64,000 bases of DNA from CAYPTB01 sp964413535 (GTDB lineage: Bacteria; Planctomycetota; UBA1135; GCA-002686595), in assembly GCA_964413535.1 (NCBI GenBank), contig CAYPTB010000060.1, forward strand, positions 1 to 64,000, read 5' to 3'. Positions within the stretch are counted from its first letter, which is position 1. Each line of letters begins with the position of its first letter. The notes under the pieces were generated by a model. The model was not told where the DNA came from. It saw nothing but the letters and a program-made list of their open reading frames with translations, and made no database searches. Positions 17,001 through 25,418 of the stretch are shown here, piece by piece. The translations under genes and the position numbers were made by a program.

Positions 17001-18167
17001 ATGTCCTCGCTCGATTTGCACGACCGCACGGCCAAGGAAGCGTGGGAAGACCGGCATCTCGGCCGCGCGGCCCTGCGGTCCAGTCGATCGCTGGGTCGCG
17101 TCCACCACGAGGAGCAGGACGACCTCCGCACCTGCTGGGAGCGGGACCGCGACCGCATCGTGCACAGCACGGCCTTCCGCAGACTGATGCACAAGACGCA
17201 GGTCTTCGTGGCGACGGAGAGCGACCACAACCGCACGCGGTTGTCGCACACGTTGGAGGTGTCCCAGGTCGCGCGGAGCATCGGTTCCGCTCTCGGGCTC
17301 AACGAGCCCCTGTGCGAGGCCTTGGCCTTGGCGCACGACATCGGACATCCCCCATTCGGGCACCGCGGCGAGACGGCACTCGACCGACTGATGGGAGAGC
17401 ACGGAGGGTTCCGTCACAACGCGCAGGTCCTGCGGGTGGTCGATCTCTTGGAACGACGGAGTCCCGACTATCCCGGGCTCAACCTCACGCGCGAGGTCAG
17501 GGAATCGCTCCTGAAGCACGAGAAGGAAACCCAATGGCCCTCCGAGTTCCGCCCGCGGCGGAAGAATGCTTGCCTCGAGGCTCAGGTGGTCGATCTCGCG
17601 GACTCGACCGCGTACGACGTGCACGACTTGGAGGATGGCCTGCGGAACGGGATGTTCACCGAAGGGGAACTCTTCGAGTCCTGCGCGCTCTGGCGCGGCG
17701 CGGTGGAGTCCGTCGAGCTGCGCCACCCAGGCTTCCTCGGCGGGACGCGGGACACGAACCTGCGCGTCAAGCGAACCGCGAACGAGATGCTGAAGATCTG
17801 TATCAACGACCTGATCGGATCCAGCGCGAAGCGCATCGCCGAATCAGGCGTTTCGAGTCCCGACGAGGTGCGAACTCATCGCTCACGCCTCGTCGGACAC
17901 GGGCCGGCTCTCGAACCCGAAGTCGCCGAACTCCAAGCCTTCCTCTACCGCTCCTTCTACCGGCACCCGGAGCTCTTGGCCTTCGAGGTTCGCGCTAGGA
18001 GCACTCTGGAATCCCTCTTCGGAGCACTCGTTCGCCGCGTGGAGGAGTTGCCCGCGTGGTACCGAACGTGGATCGAGACGGTCGGGCTCGAACGAGCCGT
18101 GTGCGATTACGTCGCCGGCATGACGGATCGATTCGCGGTGGCCGAGTGCGAGAGGCTTTCGCGATGA
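17001..18167 (+). CDS. dgt: dNTP triphosphohydrolase (Dgt-like)
   Basis: An HD-superfamily enzyme that hydrolyses dNTPs to nucleoside and triphosphate, 388 residues. The N-terminal RDRDRIVHSTAFRRLMHKTQVF and the metal-binding set HTLEVSQVARS and AHDIGHPPFGHRGE are typical of bacterial Dgt-like proteins, as is YDVHDLEDGL further on. ATG 17001 gives the family start; upstream in-frame sequence is non-homologous. Its stop overlaps the start of the next gene in ATGA. A role in nucleotide pool control is known for the family, but the nucleotide preference of this short form is not visible. Confidence 0.93.
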   Translation: MSSLDLHDRTAKEAWEDRHLGRAALRSSRSLGRVHHEEQDDLRTCWERDRDRIVHSTAFRRLMHKTQVFVATESDHNRTRLSHTLEVSQVARSIGSALGLNEPLCEALALAHDIGHPPFGHRGETALDRLMGEHGGFRHNAQVLRVVDLLERRSPDYPGLNLTREVRESLLKHEKETQWPSEFRPRRKNACLEAQVVDLADSTAYDVHDLEDGLRNGMFTEGELFESCALWRGAVESVELRHPGFLGGTRDTNLRVKRTANEMLKICINDLIGSSAKRIAESGVSSPDEVRTHRSRLVGHGPALEPEVAELQAFLYRSFYRHPELLAFEVRARSTLESLFGALVRRVEELPAWYRTWIETVGLERAVCDYVAGMTDRFAVAECERLSR

Positions 18168-19759
18168 GCCTACGGCGCTGCTGTAGGAGGCTCCGCGGGC
18201 ACGCGCTGGCCGGCGTGCTGGGCCCGCTGTGGGTGGCGTTGCCGACCGCCGCTTGCGGCACCGGCGACGGTCCCACGGTGACGCACGCCGGTGACCAGCA
18301 CGCCTCCGCCGCGCGCTACCCCATCGTCTTCGCCACGTTCCTCGGGGGAACGGGCAAGGAGTCCGTGCGCGACGTCGCGACCGACCGCGCGGGCAACGTA
18401 TACGTCACCGGCGGGACCGAGTCGGTGGAGTTCCCCACTACCGAGGGAGCATTCGACAGGTCGCACAACGGTTGGCACGACGTGTTCGTCGCGAAGTTCC
18501 GAGCGGATGGCGAACTCCTTTGGTCCACGTTCCTCGGAGGCGAGAACTACGACCGCGCCTATGCGATCGAGGTCGGTGACGACGGTTCGGTCTTCGTGGC
18601 GGGACGAGCGGGAGAGGGCTTTCCGACCACCTCGGGTTGCGTGCAAGCCGAATTCGGCGGCGACTCCATGCCCAGCGGGACCTACGGGAAGCAGGACGGA
18701 TTCGTCGCGAAGCTCTCGGGCGACGGGACCCGGCTCGAGTGGGCGACCTACTTCGGAGTGGGCGACGGGTCGAACATCCGCGATCTCGACGTCGACGGGC
18801 AAGGGTCGGTGTACCTCGCGGCCGACGCTGCCTCGGATCACCCAAGCCGCTACGCCACCGAGGGTGCGTTCCAGACGACCGTGCGCGGGGAGCGCGACGC
18901 CTTGGTTGCGAAGCTCGCGCCGGATGGCTCGCACGTCGTGTGGGGAACCTACATCGGTGGGAGCGGAGCGGACGGCGGAGCCGGGTCGATCCGGGTCGAT
19001 GCTTCGGGCTCGGCCTACCTCCTGGCTCACACACGGTCGGAGGATCTGCCCGCGTCCGACAACGCGCTCCAGAAGCGCCTGGGTGGCGGCAAGGACCTGT
19101 TCGTGGCGCGCCTCGCGCCGGACGGGCGCTCGCTCGTCTTCCTGACCTATCTGGGGGGGAGCGCGCAGGACTTCACCGAGACGCACGGGCTCGCGCTCGC
19201 ATCGGACGGAACGGTCTACGTCACCGCCTCGACGCTCTCGAAGGACTTTCCTCCCGCGGGCACGCGCGGCGCGCAACCGACCTATGGCGGTTCGGGGGGC
19301 AAGGACACCGGGACCAAGACGAACTACCCCGGCGACGGCTTCGTCGCCAGGATCTCCGCCGACGGTTCCACGCTGCTCGGATTCACGTACTTCGGCGGAT
19401 CGCTCGGCGAGGGGATCGAGGGCTCGGCGATCGACTCGAACGGCAACGTGTGGGTCAGCGGGGCGACCTACTCGGCGGACCTGCCGGTGTCGAGCTCGGC
19501 CTGGCAGCACTCGACCGGCGGCCTCGCCGACGCGTTCGTCGCGTGCTTCACGCCGGATCTCTCCGGGCTCGTCTTCGCGAGCTATCGCGGCGGTTCGGAC
19601 CACGACTTCGCCCGGTGCATCGCGGTCTCGCCGACGGGTTCAGTGGCCGTGGGAGGAGTGGTCTACTCCGCGGACTTCCCAGCCTCCGAAGGAGCGCACG
19701 ACTCGCGCTACGGCGAACTCTCGGACGGGCTCGTCTTCGGAATCGATCCCGCGCCGTAG
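18164..19759 (+). CDS. SBBP-repeat beta-propeller lipoprotein-like protein
   Basis: A 531-residue exported protein. The N-terminus is basic and then hydrophobic, ending at LPTAACGTGDG, a near-lipobox cleavage site with Thr rather than Leu at -3. The rest consists of repeats of about 55-60 residues with the pattern ...FLGGxxxD...I..D..GNVYV.G.T.S.DFP.., seen at least six times, each containing D-x-F-V-A-K/R-L/F. This is the SBBP (beta-propeller) repeat family common in large-genome environmental bacteria. It overlaps the dgt stop by ATGA, although no functional link is obvious. It is probably a surface or periplasmic propeller with a binding role. The ligand is unknown. Confidence 0.82.
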   Translation: MSLRRCCRRLRGHALAGVLGPLWVALPTAACGTGDGPTVTHAGDQHASAARYPIVFATFLGGTGKESVRDVATDRAGNVYVTGGTESVEFPTTEGAFDRSHNGWHDVFVAKFRADGELLWSTFLGGENYDRAYAIEVGDDGSVFVAGRAGEGFPTTSGCVQAEFGGDSMPSGTYGKQDGFVAKLSGDGTRLEWATYFGVGDGSNIRDLDVDGQGSVYLAADAASDHPSRYATEGAFQTTVRGERDALVAKLAPDGSHVVWGTYIGGSGADGGAGSIRVDASGSAYLLAHTRSEDLPASDNALQKRLGGGKDLFVARLAPDGRSLVFLTYLGGSAQDFTETHGLALASDGTVYVTASTLSKDFPPAGTRGAQPTYGGSGGKDTGTKTNYPGDGFVARISADGSTLLGFTYFGGSLGEGIEGSAIDSNGNVWVSGATYSADLPVSSSAWQHSTGGLADAFVACFTPDLSGLVFASYRGGSDHDFARCIAVSPTGSVAVGGVVYSADFPASEGAHDSRYGELSDGLVFGIDPAP

Positions 19760-20290
19760 GGTCCCGAACCAGAAGTTCGCGAGGAAAGCGCGTCGAATGG
19801 GGCTGCCTGGCAAGGCGCGCCGACGACCTGCACTAGGTCGAAGACCCGATCTCGATCAGAGGCTTTCCCACAGGCACAAGAGGGCCGCGATCACCGGCAG
19901 GCACCCCGGACCGCGAGCCATCCTCGCGTCGGAGTCGCGCTGCGGCTGGATCGGCTGGTCTGCTTCCCGCTCGATGCCGAGGCCGTCGAAGATCGGTTCG
20001 ACGATGTGGTCGTGTCGCCGCGGACGCCACCTCGCACCTTCTTCGTCGTGTGTCTCGTCTCGGGGAATGAGAGAACTCCGCGTGCGTCGCGCGCCATTGA
20101 ACCACGCCGAGCCCGAGTAGGTCGGAGCCGCGGTAGGCCGGTAGCAGCTCAATCGAGGTCGGTCCGCAGCCGATGAAAGCCCCGGGAGCCCATCCAGCGG
20201 TTTCCTCCCGGGATCTATACTGTCGCTCTTCGGCCCCGCGACGGCCGGTGTCCGGCTCCTACGCCTGGTATCGCCCGCCGCTCGAGCCCA
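19760..20290. other. 531-bp region with no firm gene
   Basis: No family is recognised between the propeller gene and rnc. One minus-strand frame ending at 19856 reads well for about 45 codons, with high third-position GC: it includes DHIVEPIFDGLGIERE and the hydrophobic end PVIAALLCLWESL. No ATG, GTG or TTG sits at a sensible place, so it may be a gene remnant, a small protein with an unusual start, or chance. TATACT at 20216-20221 on the plus strand is a candidate -10 element about 70 bp upstream of rnc, without a good -35. Confidence 0.4.
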
Positions 20291-20947
20291 ATGTCCGATC
20301 TTCCCTACACCTTCCAGGATTCCGCCCTGCTCGAGTTGGCCCTGACTCATGCGTCGTTGGGCGAGAGCCAGAGCAACGAGCGCCTCGAGTTCCTGGGCGA
20401 CGCGGTCCTCGATCTCGTCGTCGCCGATGAGCTCTACCGCTGGCATTCTTCGCTGCCCGAAGGCGACTTGACCGAGTTCAAGGCGTGGGTCGTGTCCCGC
20501 CGCGTACTCGCCGACGCGGCGCGCGTGCTCGACCTGGATTCCGTGGCGCGCGTCGGGAGCGGGATGAAGCACCGCGCGATGCCGCGGTCGGTGCTCGCGA
20601 ACTTGTACGAGGCGGTGCTCGGCGCCGTGTACCTGGACGGCGGGTTCGAAGCGGCGCGCAAGTTCGCCCTGGAGACCCTGGAACGCCCGCTCGAACGCGT
20701 GCGGAAGAGCCAGCCCGGATCCAATCCCAAGCAGATCCTGCAGCAGCACTGCCAGAAGCTCGTCGGTCGACCTCCGACCTATCGCGTGCTCGCGCAGCGG
20801 GGTCAAGCGCACGCACGCGCCTTCCTCGTCGTGGCCGAAGTGGACGAACGGCGCTTTCCCAGCGCGTGGGGACGCACGCGCAAGGAAGCAGAGCGTTGGG
20901 CCGCGCACGAGGCGCTGCTCGAACTCGAAGCAGAAGGTGTGTCGTGA
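20291..20947 (+). CDS. rnc: Ribonuclease III
   Basis: A double-strand-specific RNase that processes rRNA precursors and structured mRNA, 218 residues. The catalytic signature NERLEFLGDAVLDLVVADEL lies at about 29-48 and the second acidic site in NLYEAVLGAVYLDGG. The C-terminal third, from about 145, is a dsRNA-binding domain ending in GRTRKEAERWAAHEALLEL. Length and domain order are standard. The stop codon overlaps the GTG of mfd, so the two are translationally coupled, an uncommon pairing. Confidence 0.96.
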   Translation: MSDLPYTFQDSALLELALTHASLGESQSNERLEFLGDAVLDLVVADELYRWHSSLPEGDLTEFKAWVVSRRVLADAARVLDLDSVARVGSGMKHRAMPRSVLANLYEAVLGAVYLDGGFEAARKFALETLERPLERVRKSQPGSNPKQILQQHCQKLVGRPPTYRVLAQRGQAHARAFLVVAEVDERRFPSAWGRTRKEAERWAAHEALLELEAEGVS

Positions 20948-23900
20948 CGGGAGCGGGAACGGTTCTCGACCCCTCCGAACTCGACGGCAAGCCGGGCTTC
21001 GAGGACTTGGTCGCTCAGTTCTCGTCGGAGCGCGCGGCGGCGGCCGGCGGCCTCTGGGGATCGTCGCAGGCCCTGTTGCTGGCTGGACTCGTGCGGCGTC
21101 TCCCGGGACCGTGGGTGGTGGTCTGCTCCCAGGAAGACGAAGCGGAGTCCTTCGCCCTCGACCTCGCGAGCTTCGGCGCGGAATGCGTCACCTTTCCCGC
21201 GCGGGAGACCGGAGCGCGGTCCAGCACGGCCGATCCCGAAGCCGTTCGCCGGCGGTTGCTCGTCGCCCAACGGCTCGCGGGACCGGTGGAGAGACGTCCG
21301 AGCGTCCTCGTCGCCTCGCTCCTGTCGGTGCTGCAGCCGATCCCTTCACCCGAAGAGATCGCCAGCGACTTCCTCCACGTCCAGAGGGGCCAGAAGCTCG
21401 ATCCGGAGACGTTGCTCGAGCGATTGATCGCCGCTGGGTTCGCGCGCGCGCCCCTCGCCGAGTCTCCCGGTGAAGTGAGCCTGCGCGGGGACATCCTCGA
21501 CGTGTTCCCCTTCGCCGCCGAGCTTCCCCTGCGCATCGAGCTCTTCGACGAGGAGATCGAATCCCTGCGGACCTTCGACCCCGCGGACCAGCGCAGCATC
21601 GAGACGCTCGCCCGCGCTTCCGTCTGTCTCGCGAGCGACGCGGGAGACGTCGTCGACGGCCATGGAACGCATCCCGCGAACGTCCTGCCCCCCACGGCCG
21701 CGTGGGTCGACGTCGAGCCGCTCCGCCTCCAGGACCGAGCGGAGGGACTGCGCCTCCAGTCGAGCTCCCACGTCCAGGCCCTCGCCACGCTGCGCCGCGC
21801 ACAGAACGCGAGTCGACGCCTCGCGCTGCAGAGCCTGCCCTCCGACGGGGTGAACTTCGCGGTGAAGACCGTTCAGTCGCTGGCCGTCGGCATGCACGCG
21901 GTGGGAGAAGCCTTGCGCGGAGCGGGATTGGACGGCACGCGCGTCCGCGTGCTGTGCCTCAACGCGGCGGAAGAGCACCGCTTCCGCGCCCGGCTCGCCG
22001 AATCGGGCGCACACCCGCCGGCGATCGAGACGGCGATCGGGAGTATCGCGCGCGGCTTCCGCTTCGACGATCCGGCGCTCGTCCTCGTCAATCACCGCGA
22101 GCTCCTCGGGATCGACGACGTCCGGCGCCGGGAGCCGGTGAAGCCCGTCCACCGCGCGCGCGCATTGGCGTCGTTCTTCGAGCTGAAGCGGACCGACCTG
22201 GTCGTCCACGCCGTCCACGGACTGGCGCGCTACGTCGGCCTCGTGCGCATGGAGCGCAACGGCGGTGAGGAAGAGCATCTGCACCTGCTCTTCCACGACG
22301 ACGTGAGCCTGTTCGTGCCCGCGAGCAGGATCGACCTCGTGCAGCGCTACGTGGGCAGCGGCTCGAAGGCGCCTCCCCTCGACAAGATCGGGAGCCAGTC
22401 CTTCCGCCGGCGGAAGGAGAAGGTCGGACGCGCGCTCGCGGATCTCGCCGCGGAGCTGCTCGAGATCCATGCGAACCGGGAGATGCAGTCGCGCCCCGGA
22501 TGGCCGCACGACGACGAGCTCGTGCGCGACCTGGTCGAGTCCTTTCCGTACGAGGACACGGTCGATCAGAAGACGGTGGACTCGGAGATCGCGTCGGACC
22601 TGGCCAGCCCGCGCCCGATGGACCGCTTGCTGTGCGGCGACGTGGGCTTCGGGAAGACCGAGCTCGCGATCCGCGCGGCGTTCCGCGTCGTGAGCGGGGG
22701 CGGACAGGTGGCCGTGCTGGTGCCCACGACCGTCCTCGCCGCCCAGCACGACAAAACGTTCCGCGAGCGCTTGGCGGACTACCCCGTGACGGTCGAATCG
22801 ATCAGCCGCTACCGCACGGGAAAGGCGCAGCGGGACGTGGTCGAGCGAACGGCGAAGGGCGAGGTGGACGTCCTCATCGGAACCCACCGCCTGCTCTCGA
22901 AGGACGTTGCGTTCAAGAGCCTCGGACTCGTGATCGTCGACGAGGAGCAGCGCTTCGGGGTCGCACACAAGGAGCACTTCAAGCGCCTGAGGGCCAGCGC
23001 GGACGTCCTGACGATGACCGCCACTCCGATCCCGCGCACGCTCCACATGTCGCTCTCCGGCGTGCGCGACATCTCCGCACTCACGGTCGCTCCGGAAGGG
23101 CGTCAGGAGATCGAGACGCGTCTCGCCTACTCCGAGGACCGGGAAACGCTTCGAGAAGTCCTGATGCGCGAGAAGAACCGCGGCGGCCAAGTGTTCTTCC
23201 TGCACAACCGCGTCGCGTCGATCGCGAGCGTCGCGCGCGAGCTGAAAAGGCTCGTACCGGAATGCTCGTTCCTCGTCGGTCACGGTCAGATGGGCGCCAA
23301 CGAGTTGCACCGCGTGATGGACGGATTCACGCGCGGCGAGGCGGACGTGCTGGTCGCCACCACCATCGTCGAGAACGGGATCGACATCCCCTCCGCCGGG
23401 ACGATCGTGATCGACCGCGCCGACATGTACGGCCTGTCCGAGCTCCACCAACTGCGCGGCCGCGTCGGCCGCGGGCGGCACAAGGCCTACTGCTACCTCA
23501 TGATCGAGAAGGCGCGACCGCTCCCCGACGTCGCGCGACGCCGTCTCAAGGCGCTGGAGGAGATGAATCAGCTCGGAGCCGGCTTCGGGATCAGCATGCG
23601 CGACTTGGAGATTCGCGGAGCGGGCAACATCCTCGGGCCCGAGCAGTCGGGACACATCCTGGCCGTCGGCTACGACATGTACTGTCGTCTCCTGAAGAAG
23701 ACCGTCGAGTCCATGCAATCGAGCGGCTCGCCGAACGTGGACCCCGCGCTCGTCGCGGCGAGCCAGGAGCAGGAAGGCGCCGTCGAGCTCTCTCTGGGCA
23801 TCCGGGCGTTCCTCCCCTCCGAATGGATCCCGGACGGGGACGTGCGCATCGAGCTGTTGCGGCAGCTCGACGCGATCACCACGGATGCGGACGCCGACCG

Positions 23901-24240
23901 CATGCTCGAGGTGCTGCGCGATCGCTTCGGGCGGCCGCCGAAGGAAGCGTTGGCGCTGGTGCGGCTCTTCCGCCTGCGGGCGAACCTGGCAGCGTCGGGT
24001 ATCCGCCGGCTGACGTGGCAGGCGGGTCACTATGCGATCGAGTTCTCGGACCGCGTCCTGCTCGAGACCTTGTTCGCCGGTTGCGACGCCGAGATCCGCC
24101 CCATTCGAACGGGACTCGTTCACCTGGCCATTCCCCCGGGCCGGCGGGGCGCCGAGGATGCATTGACCTGGCTCGAGGGCCAGTTGCAAACGCACGGAAG
24201 TGCCGCGAACATGCCCGTGACGAGCACCGCCGAATCGTGA
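20944..24240 (+). CDS. mfd: Transcription-repair coupling factor Mfd
   Basis: A 1098-residue ATP-dependent translocase that removes stalled RNA polymerase and recruits UvrA. The N-terminal third is the UvrB-like region. The RNA-polymerase-interacting domain (CarD/RID fold) includes VVHAVHGLARYVGLVR and FVPASRIDLVQRYVG. The motor has Walker A GDVGFGKTE, motif II DEEQRFGV, TATPIPRTLHMS and motif VI-type QLRGRVGRGR. The C-terminal TRCF domain follows (EIRGAGNILGPEQSGH). The GTG at 20944 overlaps the rnc stop (GTGA) and gives the expected N-terminus; longer frames upstream are rnc shadows. The stop overlaps the next gene in the same way. Confidence 0.97.
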   Translation: MTGAGTVLDPSELDGKPGFEDLVAQFSSERAAAAGGLWGSSQALLLAGLVRRLPGPWVVVCSQEDEAESFALDLASFGAECVTFPARETGARSSTADPEAVRRRLLVAQRLAGPVERRPSVLVASLLSVLQPIPSPEEIASDFLHVQRGQKLDPETLLERLIAAGFARAPLAESPGEVSLRGDILDVFPFAAELPLRIELFDEEIESLRTFDPADQRSIETLARASVCLASDAGDVVDGHGTHPANVLPPTAAWVDVEPLRLQDRAEGLRLQSSSHVQALATLRRAQNASRRLALQSLPSDGVNFAVKTVQSLAVGMHAVGEALRGAGLDGTRVRVLCLNAAEEHRFRARLAESGAHPPAIETAIGSIARGFRFDDPALVLVNHRELLGIDDVRRREPVKPVHRARALASFFELKRTDLVVHAVHGLARYVGLVRMERNGGEEEHLHLLFHDDVSLFVPASRIDLVQRYVGSGSKAPPLDKIGSQSFRRRKEKVGRALADLAAELLEIHANREMQSRPGWPHDDELVRDLVESFPYEDTVDQKTVDSEIASDLASPRPMDRLLCGDVGFGKTELAIRAAFRVVSGGGQVAVLVPTTVLAAQHDKTFRERLADYPVTVESISRYRTGKAQRDVVERTAKGEVDVLIGTHRLLSKDVAFKSLGLVIVDEEQRFGVAHKEHFKRLRASADVLTMTATPIPRTLHMSLSGVRDISALTVAPEGRQEIETRLAYSEDRETLREVLMREKNRGGQVFFLHNRVASIASVARELKRLVPECSFLVGHGQMGANELHRVMDGFTRGEADVLVATTIVENGIDIPSAGTIVIDRADMYGLSELHQLRGRVGRGRHKAYCYLMIEKARPLPDVARRRLKALEEMNQLGAGFGISMRDLEIRGAGNILGPEQSGHILAVGYDMYCRLLKKTVESMQSSGSPNVDPALVAASQEQEGAVELSLGIRAFLPSEWIPDGDVRIELLRQLDAITTDADADRMLEVLRDRFGRPPKEALALVRLFRLRANLAASGIRRLTWQAGHYAIEFSDRVLLETLFAGCDAEIRPIRTGLVHLAIPPGRRGAEDALTWLEGQLQTHGSAANMPVTSTAES

Positions 24241-25271
24241 TTCCCTCGATCGCAGCACTACTCTTGTCGTCGTTCGCTCCGGGCCTGCGCGGGCCGGGAG
24301 GGAGCGAAGGAGACTGGATCCCGCTCGACGGCGTGGCCGCCGTCATCAACGACGAGATCGTCAAGGAATCCGAGCTCCAGCGCGAGCTCTCGAGTGCGCG
24401 CGAGCGGCTCGAGCAGCCGATCAGCACGGCCGAGGAACTCGACGAATTCCAGGGCTACGTACGCTCGACGGTGGTGAAGCGGCGTCTGCGCACCCAGGCG
24501 GGAGCGGAGCTGGGGCTCGCCCAGGAAGAAGTGGACCGCATGATCGACGAACACCTCGTCGACAAGCGCAAGCGCCGCGGCTTGCTCTCCTACATCGGCG
24601 ACCTCTCCTCCCGCGGCATCGACGAGCACGAGATCCACTCGGAGACGCGCCGCCAGTTCTACCAGGGGACCTGGGAGAGCTCCGTCCTGGGTGAGGAGGC
24701 GGCCGGCCGGCGACCGCAACACGATCGCTTCGTCCGACCGGGCGAGATGTACTTCCGCTACAAGGAATCGATCGACGCGTTCGCCGACCCTCCCGAGGTC
24801 CGGTTGCGCCAGTACATCGTGGTGCAGGGCGACGGCGAGACCGCGGCCGAAGCTCGTGCGCGTTGCCTGGACGTGCGGGAACGCGTGAAGCGCGGCGAGC
24901 CCCTCGAACGCCTGCTCCTCGACGCCGGGTTCGACTCCGTACAGACCAGCGCCTGGACGGGAACGACGGAGAAGCTCCCGCAAGAGGAGCTGGCGCTCTT
25001 CGCGCTGCGGGGCACCGTCGGTTCGCCCAGCGAGGTCGTCGAGCGGCCCCTGGACGACGGGGGGAAGGGCTTCCTCTTCATCGTCCTCGAGGACCGCCGC
25101 AACTTTGGACCGCCGCGGCCGTTCGTCGACGGGGCCGTGCAAGCCCAGCTCAAGCGCCGGGTCCTGGTAGTTCGCGACCGGGAGCGCTTGAGCACCGGGG
25201 AGAGCAGCCTGATCGAGAGCGCGTACATCGCCCCGCCGCTCCCCGCGCAGGAAGCGCCTCGATCGCCCTGA
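24237..25271 (+). CDS. SurA/parvulin-like periplasmic chaperone
   Basis: A 344-residue exported protein starting at GTG 24237 in a GTGA overlap with mfd. The first 20 residues form a short signal peptide (IAALLLSSFAPGL). Then comes a SurA-N-like segment, LDGVAAVINDEIVKESELQREL, with long charged helices, and from about 185 a parvulin-like region beginning EVRLRQYIVV. SurA-N domains conventionally start with such a 'VAVVNDEVI' phrase, so the fold assignment is good. The isomerase active-site residues are not well conserved, so it may be only a chaperone for outer-membrane proteins. It belongs to the rnc-mfd transcript. Confidence 0.75.
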   Translation: MIPSIAALLLSSFAPGLRGPGGSEGDWIPLDGVAAVINDEIVKESELQRELSSARERLEQPISTAEELDEFQGYVRSTVVKRRLRTQAGAELGLAQEEVDRMIDEHLVDKRKRRGLLSYIGDLSSRGIDEHEIHSETRRQFYQGTWESSVLGEEAAGRRPQHDRFVRPGEMYFRYKESIDAFADPPEVRLRQYIVVQGDGETAAEARARCLDVRERVKRGEPLERLLLDAGFDSVQTSAWTGTTEKLPQEELALFALRGTVGSPSEVVERPLDDGGKGFLFIVLEDRRNFGPPRPFVDGAVQAQLKRRVLVVRDRERLSTGESSLIESAYIAPPLPAQEAPRSP

Positions 25272-25418
25272 TCGAGGCCGGCCTGCCGAGCGCGTCGGCG
25301 TCGCTCACGGAGCCGCCGATATACTCTGAACTCCCGCGACTCGAGAGCGTTCGTAGCCGGTCGAGACGGCCCCGGTATGGAACCAAGGCTGCTCGCCCGA
25401 GCCCCCGAGAAGCCCGCC

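Noticed and set aside
20485..20943. N-terminal extension of mfd reaching into rnc
   Set aside because: The extension is a shadow of rnc and has no Mfd homology. GTG 20944 in a GTGA overlap fits the family length.
21346..24258. Minus-strand frame of 970 codons antisense to mfd
   Set aside because: Arg/Leu/Asp-rich without recognisable motifs. Mfd motifs on the other strand are unambiguous.
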